The notes below the pieces were generated by a model, which worked only from the letters and a program-made list of their open reading frames with translations, did not search any database and had not been told where the DNA came from. From Desulfovibrio sp. (GTDB taxonomy: Bacteria; Desulfobacterota; Desulfovibrionia; Desulfovibrionales; Desulfovibrionaceae): 45,036 nt of DNA. Position numbers and translations under genes: made by a program. This document shows, one piece after another, positions 7,101-15,690 of this stretch; position 1 is the stretch's first letter; each line of letters begins with the position of its first letter. Where the stretch lies: positions 1-45,036 of the forward strand of contig JAFTCE010000053.1 in the NCBI GenBank assembly GCA_017454855.1, read 5' to 3'.

Positions 7101-9795
7101 TATAGCCGAGGTTGTTGGCATGGCCTTCTGGCTTGTATCCCAAGGCTACTTCCAGGGGCGAGAAGAGTGTTTCAAGTCGTCGGGTCACTGCCCGACCGCC
7201 TTCGAGTTCAAAGCCCTCAATCACGACGGCACCACGCTGTGTACCTGCTTGCAAGCGCCCCAGGGGCAGGGCAAAGCGCACCTGGCCCTTTTCATCCGTA
7301 TAGGCGTCGGGCAGCTCCAGGGTTTGGTTTTCGCCGTCAAAACTCGGCCCTTCGTAAAAGGTATAATCTTCATAGCCAGGGAAGGACAACCGACCTTTTT
7401 CCGTGTGCAGAACGGCCTTGACACGGTGGTTGGCCGCTGCCTCACCATACAGGTTGTCCAGCCGAGCCTGGGTCCAGATTTCGGTGGCGCCAGCGCCCGT
7501 GCGTATCCAGCCCTTAGGGCGTCCAGGAGTGAATTGCGCTGCCAATGCCAGTGTATCAGGCTGAAATTCCTCTACACGCACGCGGACGCTGCCCAGGACG
7601 ACATTGTCAGGAGCGCCGTCCTTGCTTCCGGCCAGGCGGACGTCGAGCTGATAGACACCCACCGGGGAATCCTCGGAACTCTTCCAGTCAAAGCTGTTCA
7701 GTCCGTCAGGGCCTAGCGTGAAACGGTGGCGCAGGACTTCACTGCCGACGGGATTCACGAGTACCGCTTCCAGGGGCATATCTTGCGGCAGGGGCTTCCA
7801 GTCGTATCGGCGCACAATACAGCCAAAGTGTAGGGTTTCGCCAGGCAGATAGATGCCCCGCTGGCTGAAAACGGAAGCGTTGAGTCCGTCTTGCGCCGCA
7901 TGGCGTCCGGAAATAGCAAATTCACTGTAGTCCGCGAGGCGTTGGCTGTCGTCGAGAGATATCCAGGCCAGATCCTGCCCCTGCCCGGCCTTGTCCGTGA
8001 CCACTACGGCCACGGGGCGTTTTTCTCTGACAAGGCCGTTGGCCGGAGGCAAATCCGCACGTCCTTGGACATCGGTCAGGGCGCTTTGTGCCGTGGTGCC
8101 GTTGAGCGCAAGCAAGCGCACTTCTGCGCCTTCCACAGGGCCGCCCTTGGCCAGATGCTGCACGAAGACCGTGCGGCTGCCGTCAGCAGCGTCCTTGACG
8201 ATGATGCCCAGATCCGTGACCAGCAATAGGCGGGAGTTCTGGGCGACTTCCTTCGCGCCGTTGTACCCCGTGAGCGTCACGCGCATGAGTCCGTGTGTGA
8301 GTTCTTTGCCATCACGCAGGAGTGGGGCCAGATCCAGTACATGAAAGGAGGCTGCCCCTGGCTTCGTTGTGGGAACGTCCATACGGCCTTCCACGACATC
8401 GCCCATGACGTCCATGCTGACTTCCTGCTCCTCGAAAGAGGAATCCTTGGCCGCCAGGGCCAGGAAGGGATCACGCACACGGGCTGCGCGCCAGCGTATG
8501 GAGGTGACGCCAGTAGCATAGACGTCAAGTTTCTTTTGTCCGCTCAGGGCCAGGACGTTCCCCGGTTGCAAGAAGTCCACTTCGCTTTCCAGGGAGGGTA
8601 CGTTGAGGATGAAGCGGCGCACCTTGGCCGTTTTCGGCCCGGCAATGGAAGGCAGCCCTTCGTCAACTGCCGCCAGCAGTCCACGACCGGCTTCGACGGA
8701 AATGCGCAGCAACAATTTGTCCGTGGGCTCATTGACGGGCTGCAGGGGTTCGGCCTGGAGTCTGACGCCCTTGTTGATATCGTCCGCGCTGATGGCAGGC
8801 ACGCGTGTCCAGTCTGCTGGCTTACCTGCGGCATCCGAGAGCTTGAGAGGCAAGGCAATGAGGGTGAGGCGCTGCAGTATCTCGGAAGGGAGCGCGCGCA
8901 GCGTGGTGCTGATTTCGAGCTGGCAGGTTTTGTTCAGTTTGTCGTCGTAATCGGGACGGATGGCAATGTTTTTCACATCCATGATGTGCAGCCTGCCGGG
9001 AATGCTGAAGGCGGCTGTCACGTCCCTGGGGGCGTTTTTCCCCTGATTGGCCAGGACGCTTGTGCCGTCTTCCACCATAAAGGCGGGTAGGCCAGCAATG
9101 CTGATCCTGGCGGCGGCATTGTTTTCGGGCAGGCTGGTGACCATGGCCGTGGCGACGGCTTCATCCCGACGTTCGTTCCAGACAAGGCGGGTTGGCGCAA
9201 AGGTCAGACCGCTTTTGGTGTCGCCGGAGGCAATGGCAATGCGGGCATCCATGTCGCGCGTGGTGACGGGCCAGAGAAAGCGCAAGGGCACAGACACGGC
9301 GTGCGCACCCTTGGAAGACGGGTCGATCCAGAAGGTTTCCTTGCCCACGTTCACTGCCTGGGGCAGGGTGGTGTAGGAAAGCTGCCGGTTCAGGGAAAAT
9401 CGGTCTGGCAGGGAGACATCTTCCAACGAAATGGTATAGCGCGTGGCCGGTGTCAGCGTGCCTTCGGCTGGAGTGAATGTCATGACGTCGTCGTCCGTCC
9501 AACGCCATGTGCCTTCCACGCGCGGCGTCATGCGCACACCGCGCACCAAGCGGCCAGCCTCGCCGGCAGGTGCAGCTGCACAGCGGCGGAACCAGTCCTT
9601 GCCGTATTCCTTCTTGCAGCGGGCTTCATCCATCCGCAGGGTGATGGTCAAACCGTCGTTGCGCAACCAGGGATCCATGTGAGGATTGCTGGTGACGGCC
9701 AGCCTGTACGCCGGTTCCGCAGCCGCAGGCAGGGCGGCGAACAGGGCGCAGACGAGCAGTGCGAGTAGGGAGATGCCTTTGCCTGAGGATGTCAT
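4135..9795 (-). CDS. bacterial alpha-2-macroglobulin (thioester type), YfhM-like
   Basis: A giant 1886-aa periplasmic protein. It starts with a cleavable signal peptide (hydrophobic run ending 'LPAAAEP'); no lipobox Cys is seen, unlike E. coli YfhM. The N-terminal half is a series of macroglobulin-like beta domains. A 'VFAVDEGVLQLTGF' element and a thioester motif CTEQ follow, with the Cys at residue 1445 (codon at 5463-5461) inside 'YPYGCTEQRISRALPYAK', then an alpha/alpha-barrel thioester domain. Such proteins are thought to trap incoming proteases in the periplasm, and the paired PBP1C repairs wall damage. The start at 9795 has AAGGAGG five bases upstream. It forms a two-gene unit with pbpC (1-nt gap). 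It is longer than the usual ~1650 residues. Confidence 0.93.
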   Translation of the reverse strand: MTSSGKGISLLALLVCALFAALPAAAEPAYRLAVTSNPHMDPWLRNDGLTITLRMDEARCKKEYGKDWFRRCAAAPAGEAGRLVRGVRMTPRVEGTWRWTDDDVMTFTPAEGTLTPATRYTISLEDVSLPDRFSLNRQLSYTTLPQAVNVGKETFWIDPSSKGAHAVSVPLRFLWPVTTRDMDARIAIASGDTKSGLTFAPTRLVWNERRDEAVATAMVTSLPENNAAARISIAGLPAFMVEDGTSVLANQGKNAPRDVTAAFSIPGRLHIMDVKNIAIRPDYDDKLNKTCQLEISTTLRALPSEILQRLTLIALPLKLSDAAGKPADWTRVPAISADDINKGVRLQAEPLQPVNEPTDKLLLRISVEAGRGLLAAVDEGLPSIAGPKTAKVRRFILNVPSLESEVDFLQPGNVLALSGQKKLDVYATGVTSIRWRAARVRDPFLALAAKDSSFEEQEVSMDVMGDVVEGRMDVPTTKPGAASFHVLDLAPLLRDGKELTHGLMRVTLTGYNGAKEVAQNSRLLLVTDLGIIVKDAADGSRTVFVQHLAKGGPVEGAEVRLLALNGTTAQSALTDVQGRADLPPANGLVREKRPVAVVVTDKAGQGQDLAWISLDDSQRLADYSEFAISGRHAAQDGLNASVFSQRGIYLPGETLHFGCIVRRYDWKPLPQDMPLEAVLVNPVGSEVLRHRFTLGPDGLNSFDWKSSEDSPVGVYQLDVRLAGSKDGAPDNVVLGSVRVRVEEFQPDTLALAAQFTPGRPKGWIRTGAGATEIWTQARLDNLYGEAAANHRVKAVLHTEKGRLSFPGYEDYTFYEGPSFDGENQTLELPDAYTDEKGQVRFALPLGRLQAGTQRGAVVIEGFELEGGRAVTRRLETLFSPLEVALGYKPEGHANNLGYIPQNAKASLRLLALNNDLAPIPLTGVEAVFSARRYVNSLVTDARGAYRYEATPVDTELSRSTVQLDRQGLSLPLATGEAGDFLLTLRRDNGLVLAMIPYTVAGAKLAHPDGLSTGSLAKGDLRLKLDKTNYAPGELVKLRLSTPFAGTGLITVERETVLTQAWFTAQPGESVQEIRLPADFQGRGYINVSYARAMDSDEIYMAPHATAVAPFTAGLEQRDMKLAFHVPNRIQPGGILTARLTADVPGRALVFAVDEGVLQLTGFVTPDPLRDLLLDRALDVYTRTAFDLLMPDHARLQGRIPGFGGGMAGPGGRFLNPFKRRGEPPFAFWHQIVPVDKNGTELRLTIPEYASGKIRLMAVASATPPNARAGRAEAFTEVRGTLILKPLLPLAVAPGDTFDAAVVVANTVEGSGKGARVRLNLERNGGLSFVKQPGTTTLTVDENGEASLRFRMKAEDTLGEASVRITATLENAKGSRPSVRTQTVSVRPPVPRLRTEKVSVLRGSAVVDVARHVYPFEAVGQASIAGMPVLALRSLLARLNAYPYGCTEQRISRALPYAKLLGMPETSKEALRSPDTSPEVLRKRGNEAINAALTAIADNSGYDGVSLWPGGEANDFVTAYAGDFLMTLHESRTATPGGLAVSVLNTLERIVGRQPTNINDARIKLYGAWVLQRDGRIMTQELERLEQWFRNNTRGWETDVAAAFLADSRHMLRLRRQASKTMPKNVNANDDVFLSTAAARALYALMVLEHFPEKQQDIPLPALLDSAFSTQATTVDMALAARTLLVLQENAAAGLENATLICSRYDQGFTAGAGKGSVQGAALVLNAPGCLQYKAETAQELHMLVTTEGFDRTAPTADGGNNLELHRRYCNAKGETVTSAKLGDVLTVELTVQPVKGINNVVLVDLLPGGFEPLLEKEGENQEGLVRFERREDRAIFFTDLNGERQVFTHKVRATTRGRFVLPSASGSAMYDPATNAHTGGGFISVE

Positions 9796-9938
9796 GAAGT
9801 CCTCCTTGAGGTCGTGGCGCTGGAAGATGAGACGACGTGCGGCGTCCGCTCATGTGACACATGCCGGATGTCCGCTTCCTCACACAGAGTATGACGAAAA
9901 AACGGCATTTTGTCTATCACCAGCCCTGGCCGCCTTGA

Positions 9939-9966
9939 TTGACAGTGAGGACTTTTTCAATATAGG
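9939..9966 (+). promoter_or_regulatory. sigma-70 type promoter for the pRiA4b ORF-3-like gene
   Basis: TTGACA (9939-9944), a 16-nt spacer and TATAGG (9961-9966) end 23 nt before the start at 9990. The -35 is a perfect match. Confidence 0.55.
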
Positions 9967-9989
9967 CTTTAAAAAATGAGGAGTCAGGT

Positions 9990-10487
9990 ATGCGCCGTAA
10001 AAAAAACACTGCCACGTCGTGTATTCGTCTCAAGGTCAAACTCCTTTCTAATGGATGGCAAGCATACCAGCGGGCCAATATCTACCGGGTTATAGAAATT
10101 TTGCCCACTGATACGCTTGCATCGTTGCACGATGAGATTTTCCAAGCCTTTGATCGATATGAAGCTCACATGTACGAATTTTCCTTTGGCTCGAAACGCC
10201 CATACGCTCCCAACGCCGTGAAGTTTGGGCTTCCCGAGGTAATAATGGATGTTGATGGCGAGGCGTACTACGACGCCAGAAAAACCACGCTGGCATCTCT
10301 TGAACTTCAGCCCCGCGACGAGTTCTACTATCTTTTTGATTTCGGCGATGACTGGTGGCATCGCATTACGGTCGTTGCCGTGGATGTGCCTCTGGAGACA
10401 AACCGCAAGTATCCCTGCGTTGTGCAGACAAAGGGGGATAGTCCTCCACAATATGGAGAAGAGGATGAGGATGACGAAGAGGAATAG
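9990..10487 (+). CDS. pRiA4b ORF-3-like family protein
   Basis: The 165-residue protein matches the plasmid pRiA4b ORF-3 family (also found as an IS1096 passenger). Diagnostic stretches are 'IYRVIEILPTDTLASLHDEI' near the N-terminus, 'HMYEFSFGSKRPY', and the highly typical 'FYYLFDFGDDWWHRI' core. It ends in an acidic tail (EEDEDDEEE). The biochemical role of the family is unknown; it often travels on plasmids and near transposons, but no transposase is visible here. The start at 9990 has GAGGAGT upstream and a good promoter. It precedes the SIS-domain gene by 116 nt on the same strand and may be cotranscribed. Confidence 0.85.
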   Translation: MRRKKNTATSCIRLKVKLLSNGWQAYQRANIYRVIEILPTDTLASLHDEIFQAFDRYEAHMYEFSFGSKRPYAPNAVKFGLPEVIMDVDGEAYYDARKTTLASLELQPRDEFYYLFDFGDDWWHRITVVAVDVPLETNRKYPCVVQTKGDSPPQYGEEDEDDEEE

Positions 10488-10603
10488 TCGCAATGTTCCC
10501 CCTTTTTTTGCGGATGCCTGTTGAAAAGTGTTGCTGCTGACGGCGTTTTTTGCTCTTAGGTGATTGCCGTACGCAGTGGCGCAAGCTGAGGAGCGTGGAA
10601 GTC

Positions 10604-11239
10604 ATGGGCATGTATATCAATAGATGCATTGGACGTTTGCCACAATTGGCGCAACAGCGTGTTGTCATGGAGTCGGCTGTAGACATGATTGTGGAGGCGG
10701 TTCTCCGGGGCAACAAGGTGCTGACTTGCGGCAACGGCGGCAGCGCGGCTGATGCCGAACACATTGTAGGTGAATTGATGAAGGGCTTTCTGCTGCCGCG
10801 CAAGCTTGACCCGGATGTGATCAGCAGACTGTGCGAGAAGGGCTGTCCTGAACAATTGGCAAGGGCATTGCAGCAGGCCATCCCCGCCATTTCCTTGGTG
10901 AGCGGCGTGGCCCTGCCCACGGCCTTTGCCAATGACGTGAACCCGGGATACGTCTTTGCCCAGCAGGTCTATGCCCTGGGACGTCCGGGGGACGTGCTGC
11001 TGGCCATCAGTACTTCGGGCAATTCGGCCAATGTGCTGGCCGCCATGCAGGTGGCGCGGGCTCTGGATATGCACTGCATCGCCATGACCGGCGGCAGGCC
11101 CTGCGCCATGGCGAATCTAGCCGACATCCATATTGCCGTGGACGAGACGGAAACCGCCCTGGTGCAGGAACTGCATCTGCCCGTGTACCACGCCCTCTGC
11201 GCCGATGTGGAGCAACGACTTTTTGGCAAGAGCAGCTAA
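10604..11239 (+). CDS. gmhA: SIS-domain phosphoheptose isomerase (GmhA-like)
   Basis: A 211-aa cytoplasmic sugar-phosphate isomerase. SIS signatures are 'VLTCGNGGSAADAEHIVGEL', 'GDVLLAISTSGNSANVL' and the C-terminal 'ALVQELHLPVYHALCADVEQ', where the E-x-x-H-x-x-x-H arrangement matches the GmhA metal/catalytic region. GmhA converts sedoheptulose 7-phosphate to D-glycero-D-manno-heptose 7-phosphate for LPS inner core. The start at 10604 is preceded by GAGGAG about ten bases upstream; ATG at 10610 is the alternative. The ~211-aa length with the 'LPRKLDPDV' insertion is slightly above E. coli GmhA (192 aa). The gene is followed by a strong terminator. A DiaA-like SIS protein is less likely. Confidence 0.83.
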   Translation: MGMYINRCIGRLPQLAQQRVVMESAVDMIVEAVLRGNKVLTCGNGGSAADAEHIVGELMKGFLLPRKLDPDVISRLCEKGCPEQLARALQQAIPAISLVSGVALPTAFANDVNPGYVFAQQVYALGRPGDVLLAISTSGNSANVLAAMQVARALDMHCIAMTGGRPCAMANLADIHIAVDETETALVQELHLPVYHALCADVEQRLFGKSS

Positions 11240-11254
11240 GGTTGCAATACTAAA

Positions 11255-11286
11255 GCCGCCGTTTTCCCGGGGAAACGGCGGCTTGT
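11255..11286 (+). terminator. Rho-independent terminator after gmhA
   Basis: GCCGCCGTTT (11255-11264) and AAACGGCGGC (11273-11282) form a perfect 10-bp GC-rich stem with an 8-nt loop (TCCCGGGG), followed by TTGT. It lies 15 nt after the gmhA stop and between convergent genes. Confidence 0.75.
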
Positions 11287-11358
11287 ACCGTGTGCAGGAA
11301 GGGGGCACACACAGGGAGCGCAGTTACCACCCCTCCAGTCGCTGCAGCCTAGAGTGCG

Positions 11359-12987
11359 TTAGAAGGTATAGGCGAAGGTGACCTGCGCCTTCCAGGCATC
11401 CTTTTTGGAAACATGGTCGTCATCCATCCAGCGGCGATTCCATGTGTCTGAGTCGTACATGTTGACGATGTAGCCGAGGTCGAGATTCACAGCCAGATTT
11501 TCGTAAATCTGATAGGTGTTGTCCAGGTTGAATTCCAGCAAATTGTCGTGGGTGGTCATGTACGGACCGTCCGAACCCCAGGCACCCTGCATGGCCGCCT
11601 CGCGATCGTTGAAGTACTTGACCATGGACGGGCTGTTGGTGCCACCCCACAGGGCCACGCGGAAGGTATGCGTCAGGTCTTCGAGGAAGCTCATGTCGCG
11701 CACTTGCAGACCCACGCCCCAGGTGCCGGCGTAGGTCATGTTGTATTCGATGAGGTTGCCGCGACCGTAAGGTGCCCAGTCCGTGCCCCCAGCGCCCATG
11801 AAGGAGGTGAAGGTGCCGGCACCGGAAATGGAGGGCAGGCGTTTGGAGCCATTCTTCATGTCGCCGTCGTCACCGGAGGCATACCAGCCGAAGATGCCTG
11901 GCACGCCCCAGTCAAACTTGTATTCCACCAGGGCCTTGATCAGCCAGCCTTCGCGGCGACTATCGGCGCGGACAAGCGAGTCGCCGCGCTTCCACAGATC
12001 ATAGGAACCGAAGCCCCCGGAGTAGCCGTAGTCGAATTCCAATTCGATGTTTAGCGGATCCCAGAGGGTCAGGCTGATGGGCAGACCGAACCAGAAGAGC
12101 GAGCTGTAGGCATGACTTTTGCCGAAGCCATTAGAGAGATCGCCTGTTCCCGTATTGAAGCCCGGGGCGTAGTTGATCAGTGTATGATGCAGGATGCCGT
12201 CCGAAGTACTCCAGGCATTTCTTCCAGAAAGACGGTTTCCGTTATAGCGAACTACGCCACCATCGTCGTAGCCGTCCAGGGAGTTTTTACCCATGATGCC
12301 GTAAGTGGCCCAGGGCGTGACCTCAATGCCGTCGAAGGTCAGGGGGACGGACAGGGTGAAGAGGTCGATGTTGTCCAGATAATTGGTATCCCTGGCAGTG
12401 CCGCCGCCCCTTGTCCATCCGCCAAAGTTGTCATTGACCGGGCGCATCCAGAGGACGGTCAGGCCCACATTGTCGTTGAATTTATAGTTGGCCGTCACGG
12501 CCGCCACGTCGGCATCCAGGATGGCCGAGCCGCCGGCGGCATTGGGCAGGGCGATACCCTGCAGGCCCATGCGCAATTTGAGGTCTGTCTGCGGCACCAT
12601 CCAGTCGATGTAGGCGTTTTTCACCTTGACAACACCATTGCCGTCCGCGCCCAGAGCAGCACCGCCTTGGGCATCGACATCGCTGCCCCATTTCTGGTCG
12701 CCGATTTCAAAGTAGACCGTGCCGGACAGGGCCTCAGAGGCCACGGCATCCAACTGCAGGCGGATGCGCTGACCGGCATTGAAGTTGTCCTCGCTGTCGG
12801 TCTTATGCCCGCCGACCTTGTCCACGAATCTGCCGTCGGACAGGCCAAAGCCCACCAGCCACTCGCCCTGGGCTTTGAAATCAATGGCCTTGGCACCTGT
12901 CTGGACGCCCATGACCATGCCGGCGGCCAGCAGGGTCACCATGCAGGCTTTCTTGAATGCCTTCCAGGTTTTCCTCTTCTTGGACAT
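11359..12987 (-). CDS. outer-membrane porin (Desulfovibrio-type beta-barrel)
   Basis: A 542-aa exported protein: basic N-terminus, hydrophobic signal (ACMVTLLAAGMVMGVQ) and an AKA-AIDFK cleavage region, then alternating aromatic beta-strands and a C-terminal aromatic ending (VTFAYTF), the usual signal for insertion by BamA. Typical of Desulfovibrio porins that let small solutes across the outer membrane. The start at 12987 is chosen over longer reading because GGAGG lies seven bases upstream and the signal peptide begins there. It is a close paralogue of the damaged porin just upstream (shared motifs 'GVPGIF', 'LPNAAGGSA', 'DNVGLT'), so the two arose by tandem duplication. It has its own promoter at 13093-13121 and a G8 tract in the leader. 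Confidence 0.9.
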   Translation of the reverse strand: MSKKRKTWKAFKKACMVTLLAAGMVMGVQTGAKAIDFKAQGEWLVGFGLSDGRFVDKVGGHKTDSEDNFNAGQRIRLQLDAVASEALSGTVYFEIGDQKWGSDVDAQGGAALGADGNGVVKVKNAYIDWMVPQTDLKLRMGLQGIALPNAAGGSAILDADVAAVTANYKFNDNVGLTVLWMRPVNDNFGGWTRGGGTARDTNYLDNIDLFTLSVPLTFDGIEVTPWATYGIMGKNSLDGYDDGGVVRYNGNRLSGRNAWSTSDGILHHTLINYAPGFNTGTGDLSNGFGKSHAYSSLFWFGLPISLTLWDPLNIELEFDYGYSGGFGSYDLWKRGDSLVRADSRREGWLIKALVEYKFDWGVPGIFGWYASGDDGDMKNGSKRLPSISGAGTFTSFMGAGGTDWAPYGRGNLIEYNMTYAGTWGVGLQVRDMSFLEDLTHTFRVALWGGTNSPSMVKYFNDREAAMQGAWGSDGPYMTTHDNLLEFNLDNTYQIYENLAVNLDLGYIVNMYDSDTWNRRWMDDDHVSKKDAWKAQVTFAYTF

Positions 12988-13092
12988 GCCCAAATCCTCC
13001 ATAAGATTGTTGCGCGATTCCCCCCCCATGACAGGCAGCCATGCCTTCACAAGCAGATCGGGAGAATAGCATGTTATCGCAAAAGGTGACAC

Positions 13093-13121
13093 AATATGCC
13101 ACAAAGTGTGCAGGTTGTCAA
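13093..13121 (-). promoter_or_regulatory. sigma-70 type promoter for the intact porin
   Basis: Read on the minus strand: TTGACA (13121-13116), a 17-nt spacer, then CATATT (13098-13093). It lies about 105 nt upstream of the porin start, leaving a leader of roughly 100 nt that contains a G8 run. Confidence 0.6.
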
Positions 13122-13184
13122 CTGAATTGAAATCAGATTTCTCATTCTTTGAAAATGGGTCTGTCTCAGCAGGGAAAGGCACAT

Positions 13185-13208
13185 GGGCTTGTCCATGAGG
13201 ACAAGCCC
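13185..13208 (-). terminator. hairpin after the damaged porin gene
   Basis: GGGCTTGTCC (13185-13194) and GGACAAGCCC (13199-13208) make a perfect 10-bp stem with a 4-nt ATGA loop, 77 nt past the porin pseudogene stop on the minus strand. The downstream side is only weakly T-rich, so termination may be partial. Confidence 0.5.
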
Positions 13209-13284
13209 AAAGAAGCATGGAGACACGTGCAAGGCAGAGATGGCACGCGGCGCAGGATCACCCCTCCCAGGGGGCGTTCAGGGG

Positions 13285-14843
13285 CTAGAATTTGTAGGTA
13301 AAGACGACGTGGGCCTTCCAGATGTCTTGTTTTTCATAGGAGCCGAAATTGTTGTACCCACTTCTCTTCCATGTGTCGTCGTCCATGAAGTTGGCGATGT
13401 AGCCCAGCTCTACGTTGATGTCGAAGTTTTCATACATCTGATAGACGTTGACGAGGTTGAATTCCACCAGACTGTCGTGGGTGGTCAGGTACGGGCCGTC
13501 AAAATATCCGCTTGCGCTGTTCCAGGCAGAGGCCGAGTCCATGTATTTGACCATGGATGGCGCGTTGGTTCCGCCCCAGTAGGCGGCGCGGAAGGTGTGC
13601 GACAGATCGTCATGCAAAAAATGCATGTCCCTGAGCTGCAAGCCAATACCCCATGTGCCGGCGAGGGAAACATTCAAATCCTGGAAATCGTTGCGCGGCG
13701 ACCAGTACAGATTGCCATCGCCCATGAAGGACGTCGTGTACACATAGGGGGCGACGCCTGGCATGCGTTCGGAACCGTTTTTGATGTTGCCGTCATCACC
13801 GCTGCCGTACCAGGCGAAGATGCCCGGAACACCCCAATCCATTTTGTATTCCACAAGAGCCTTGGCCAGCCCTCGCGCTTGGACGAGCCGCGTCGAATGT
13901 CGCCCGGGTCGCCGCGAACCATGTTGCGAAATCTGCCCATGCCTTCCACATAGCCATAGTTGATGTCAAATTCGATGTTCCAGGGGTCAAAGGCCTTGAG
14001 TACGACAGGCAGACCGGCCCAGAACATGTTGCCGTAGGCCTTGGTCGTGCGTCCGTAGGCCGTCACGTTGAGACCGCTGGCATTGTCGGTTTGCGCCCCC
14101 AGATAAGGGGTCATGCTCACGTCTGGCCTGCCGTCCCAGATGGCTCCATAGACCCCTGAAGCCCCTGTATTGCGACCGCGTATGCCGTACATGACCCAAG
14201 GGGTTACGTCCACGCCTTCAAAGTGCAGGGGCAGCATGAGAGCGAAGAGATCCATGTTGTCCAGGTAGTTGGCTGGGTCACGGTTGACGCCGTCGGGTCC
14301 TGTGTAGTTGTCGTTGAAGGGGCGGAACCAGAGGGCAGTCAAGCCCACATTGTCATTGAAGTAGTAATGCGCGTTGACGGCTGCGGCGCGCAGGTCGAAG
14401 ACGGCGGAACCGCCGGCGGCATTGGGCAGGGCAAAGTTCTGAATGCCCATGCGTGTGCGCAGACTGGTGTTGGGCAGCAGCCAGTCAATGTATGCCTGGC
14501 GTACTTTCACTATCTGGTTTCCGTCAGCGCCCAGGGCACCGCCTTGCCAGTTGCCCCGGCCCCATTGCTGTGGCCCGATGTGGAACATGACCGTTCCACT
14601 CAGGCTTTCGGAAGCCACGGCATCCATTTGCAACAGCAGGCGTTGACGCGCTGCAAAGGTATCTTCATTACTGCCCTTGATTTTTTCCCCAGCCGCATTG
14701 CGATAATTTTTGATCAGTGACGTTTCGCCCACGGCAAAACCCATGTTCCATTGCCCTTTGATTTTGAAATCAATGGCCTGAGCAGCGCCGGCTGCGGAGA
14801 AGATGAGCGCCGCTGCCAGGAGCAAGGTACGTAATTTTTCCAT
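13285..14843 (-). pseudogene. porin paralogue, frameshifted by a 4-nt deletion
   Basis: This is a second Desulfovibrio-type porin, with signal peptide 'MEKLRTLLLAAALIFSAAG' and mature start AIDFK. AAGGAGG precedes the start. The frame is intact to about residue 325 ('SSKREGW'). There the sequence reads GGC TGG CCA AGG, where the paralogue has GGC TGG CTG ATC AAG. Restoring one CTGG unit near 13864-13872 gives 'REGWLAKALVEYKMDWGVPG' and continues to a proper C-terminus (VVFTYKF) at 13285. The total of 1559 nt becomes an exact multiple of three (1563) after adding 4 nt. So the gene looks like a ~520-aa porin lost by slippage in a CTGGCTGG repeat. A sequencing error is possible but less likely for a 4-nt change. 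Confidence 0.85.
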
Positions 14844-14924
14844 GTTTCCTCCTTGTCATTTTGCCTGAAAAAAGACTTCAGGCGGGAACCTCAACCAAAG
14901 AGTCCCCGCCCCACAGTTGTCCAG

Positions 14925-15690
14925 TTAATTTCTTGCTGTTTGCGGATGTACTTCCTGCTGCGCAGGGCCAGTCCACTTGTCAAAGCTGTCAGCAGGCATG
15001 GGCTTCATGTAATGACGCAAGAGATAGCCCTTTTCGTGGCGTACGATTTGCATCCAGCTCAAGGTCAGCAGCAGGACGGGCAGGGCCATGAGCGCGCCGG
15101 AGAAATTGCCAAATTGCTTGGCCACGTTGAGACCGCCAATGGCCAGCAGCCCCACAGCCAGCAATGCCTGGGCAAAGGCCCAGAAGGAACGATGCCAGCG
15201 GGCCGGATCGTCATTGACGCCCAGACTGCGCGTGGCCACGGACGCCACCACATAACAGCCGGAGTCCACGGATGTGGCCAGGAAGATGGTGGAGAAGGCG
15301 CAATACACACACATGACGAGTTTTCCCAGAGGCAGAGTGTCCAGAACGGCCATCATGGCGGCAGGGCCGCCGGATTGCTTCAGTATGGCCACGGCGTCCA
15401 GAGCCAGTTTGCCTTCCACATGGTTGACGGCATTGTATTGGAGCCAGAGCGTGTAGGAACCGAACACGCCGTGGATGAGGTAGCCGCCGACTATGCAGCC
15501 CAACATGCCCCATACAATGACCTCGCGTATGGTGCGTCCGCGTGAAATGCGGGCAATGAAGAGGCCCATAAAGGGACCATAGCCAGCCCAGAAAAGGGCA
15601 TAGAAGATGGTCCAGTCACGCGGGAAAGAATTGTCAGCAAAGGGGGATATCCAGAAGGTCATGTTCATGTAGTTGCCGAGCATTTTGCCA
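14925..15690 (-). pseudogene. BCCT-family transporter, C-terminal half only
   Basis: The sequence encodes the last ~255 residues of a betaine/carnitine/choline transporter: 'WTIFYALFWAGYGPFMGLFIARISRGRTIREV' is the hallmark BCCT segment, followed by several membrane helices ('STIFLATSVDSGCYVVASVAT'). BCCT proteins are ~500-540 aa with 12 helices and import quaternary-ammonium osmolytes by Na+ or H+ symport. About half, including the first helices and any start, is absent. Upstream of ~15690 the frame simply reads antisense through the divergent phosphatase remnant. The break is therefore a deletion that joined two divergent genes. It is probably non-functional. Confidence 0.82.

Noticed and set aside
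8293-9090. 265-aa plus-strand frame inside the alpha-2-macroglobulin gene
   Set aside because: Antisense shadow of a clear long gene; no ribosome site, His/Gly-rich random composition.
9851-9863. CATGTG-A-CACATG palindrome upstream of the alpha-2-macroglobulin gene
   Set aside because: Short, and such words are common by chance; no second copy or matching promoter geometry was found.
9990-10487. Treating the pRiA4b ORF-3-like gene as evidence of an insertion sequence
   Set aside because: No transposase, terminal repeats or target duplication is visible around it; the family also occurs as ordinary chromosomal genes.
12112-13089. 325-aa plus-strand frame opposite the intact porin
   Set aside because: The porin on the minus strand has a signal peptide, ribosome site, promoter and barrel ending; the antisense frame has none.
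14863-14883. Hairpin GCCTGAA/TTCAGGC between BCCT remnant and porin
   Set aside because: Stem is only 7 bp and is not followed by a T-run on either strand, so I did not call it a terminator.
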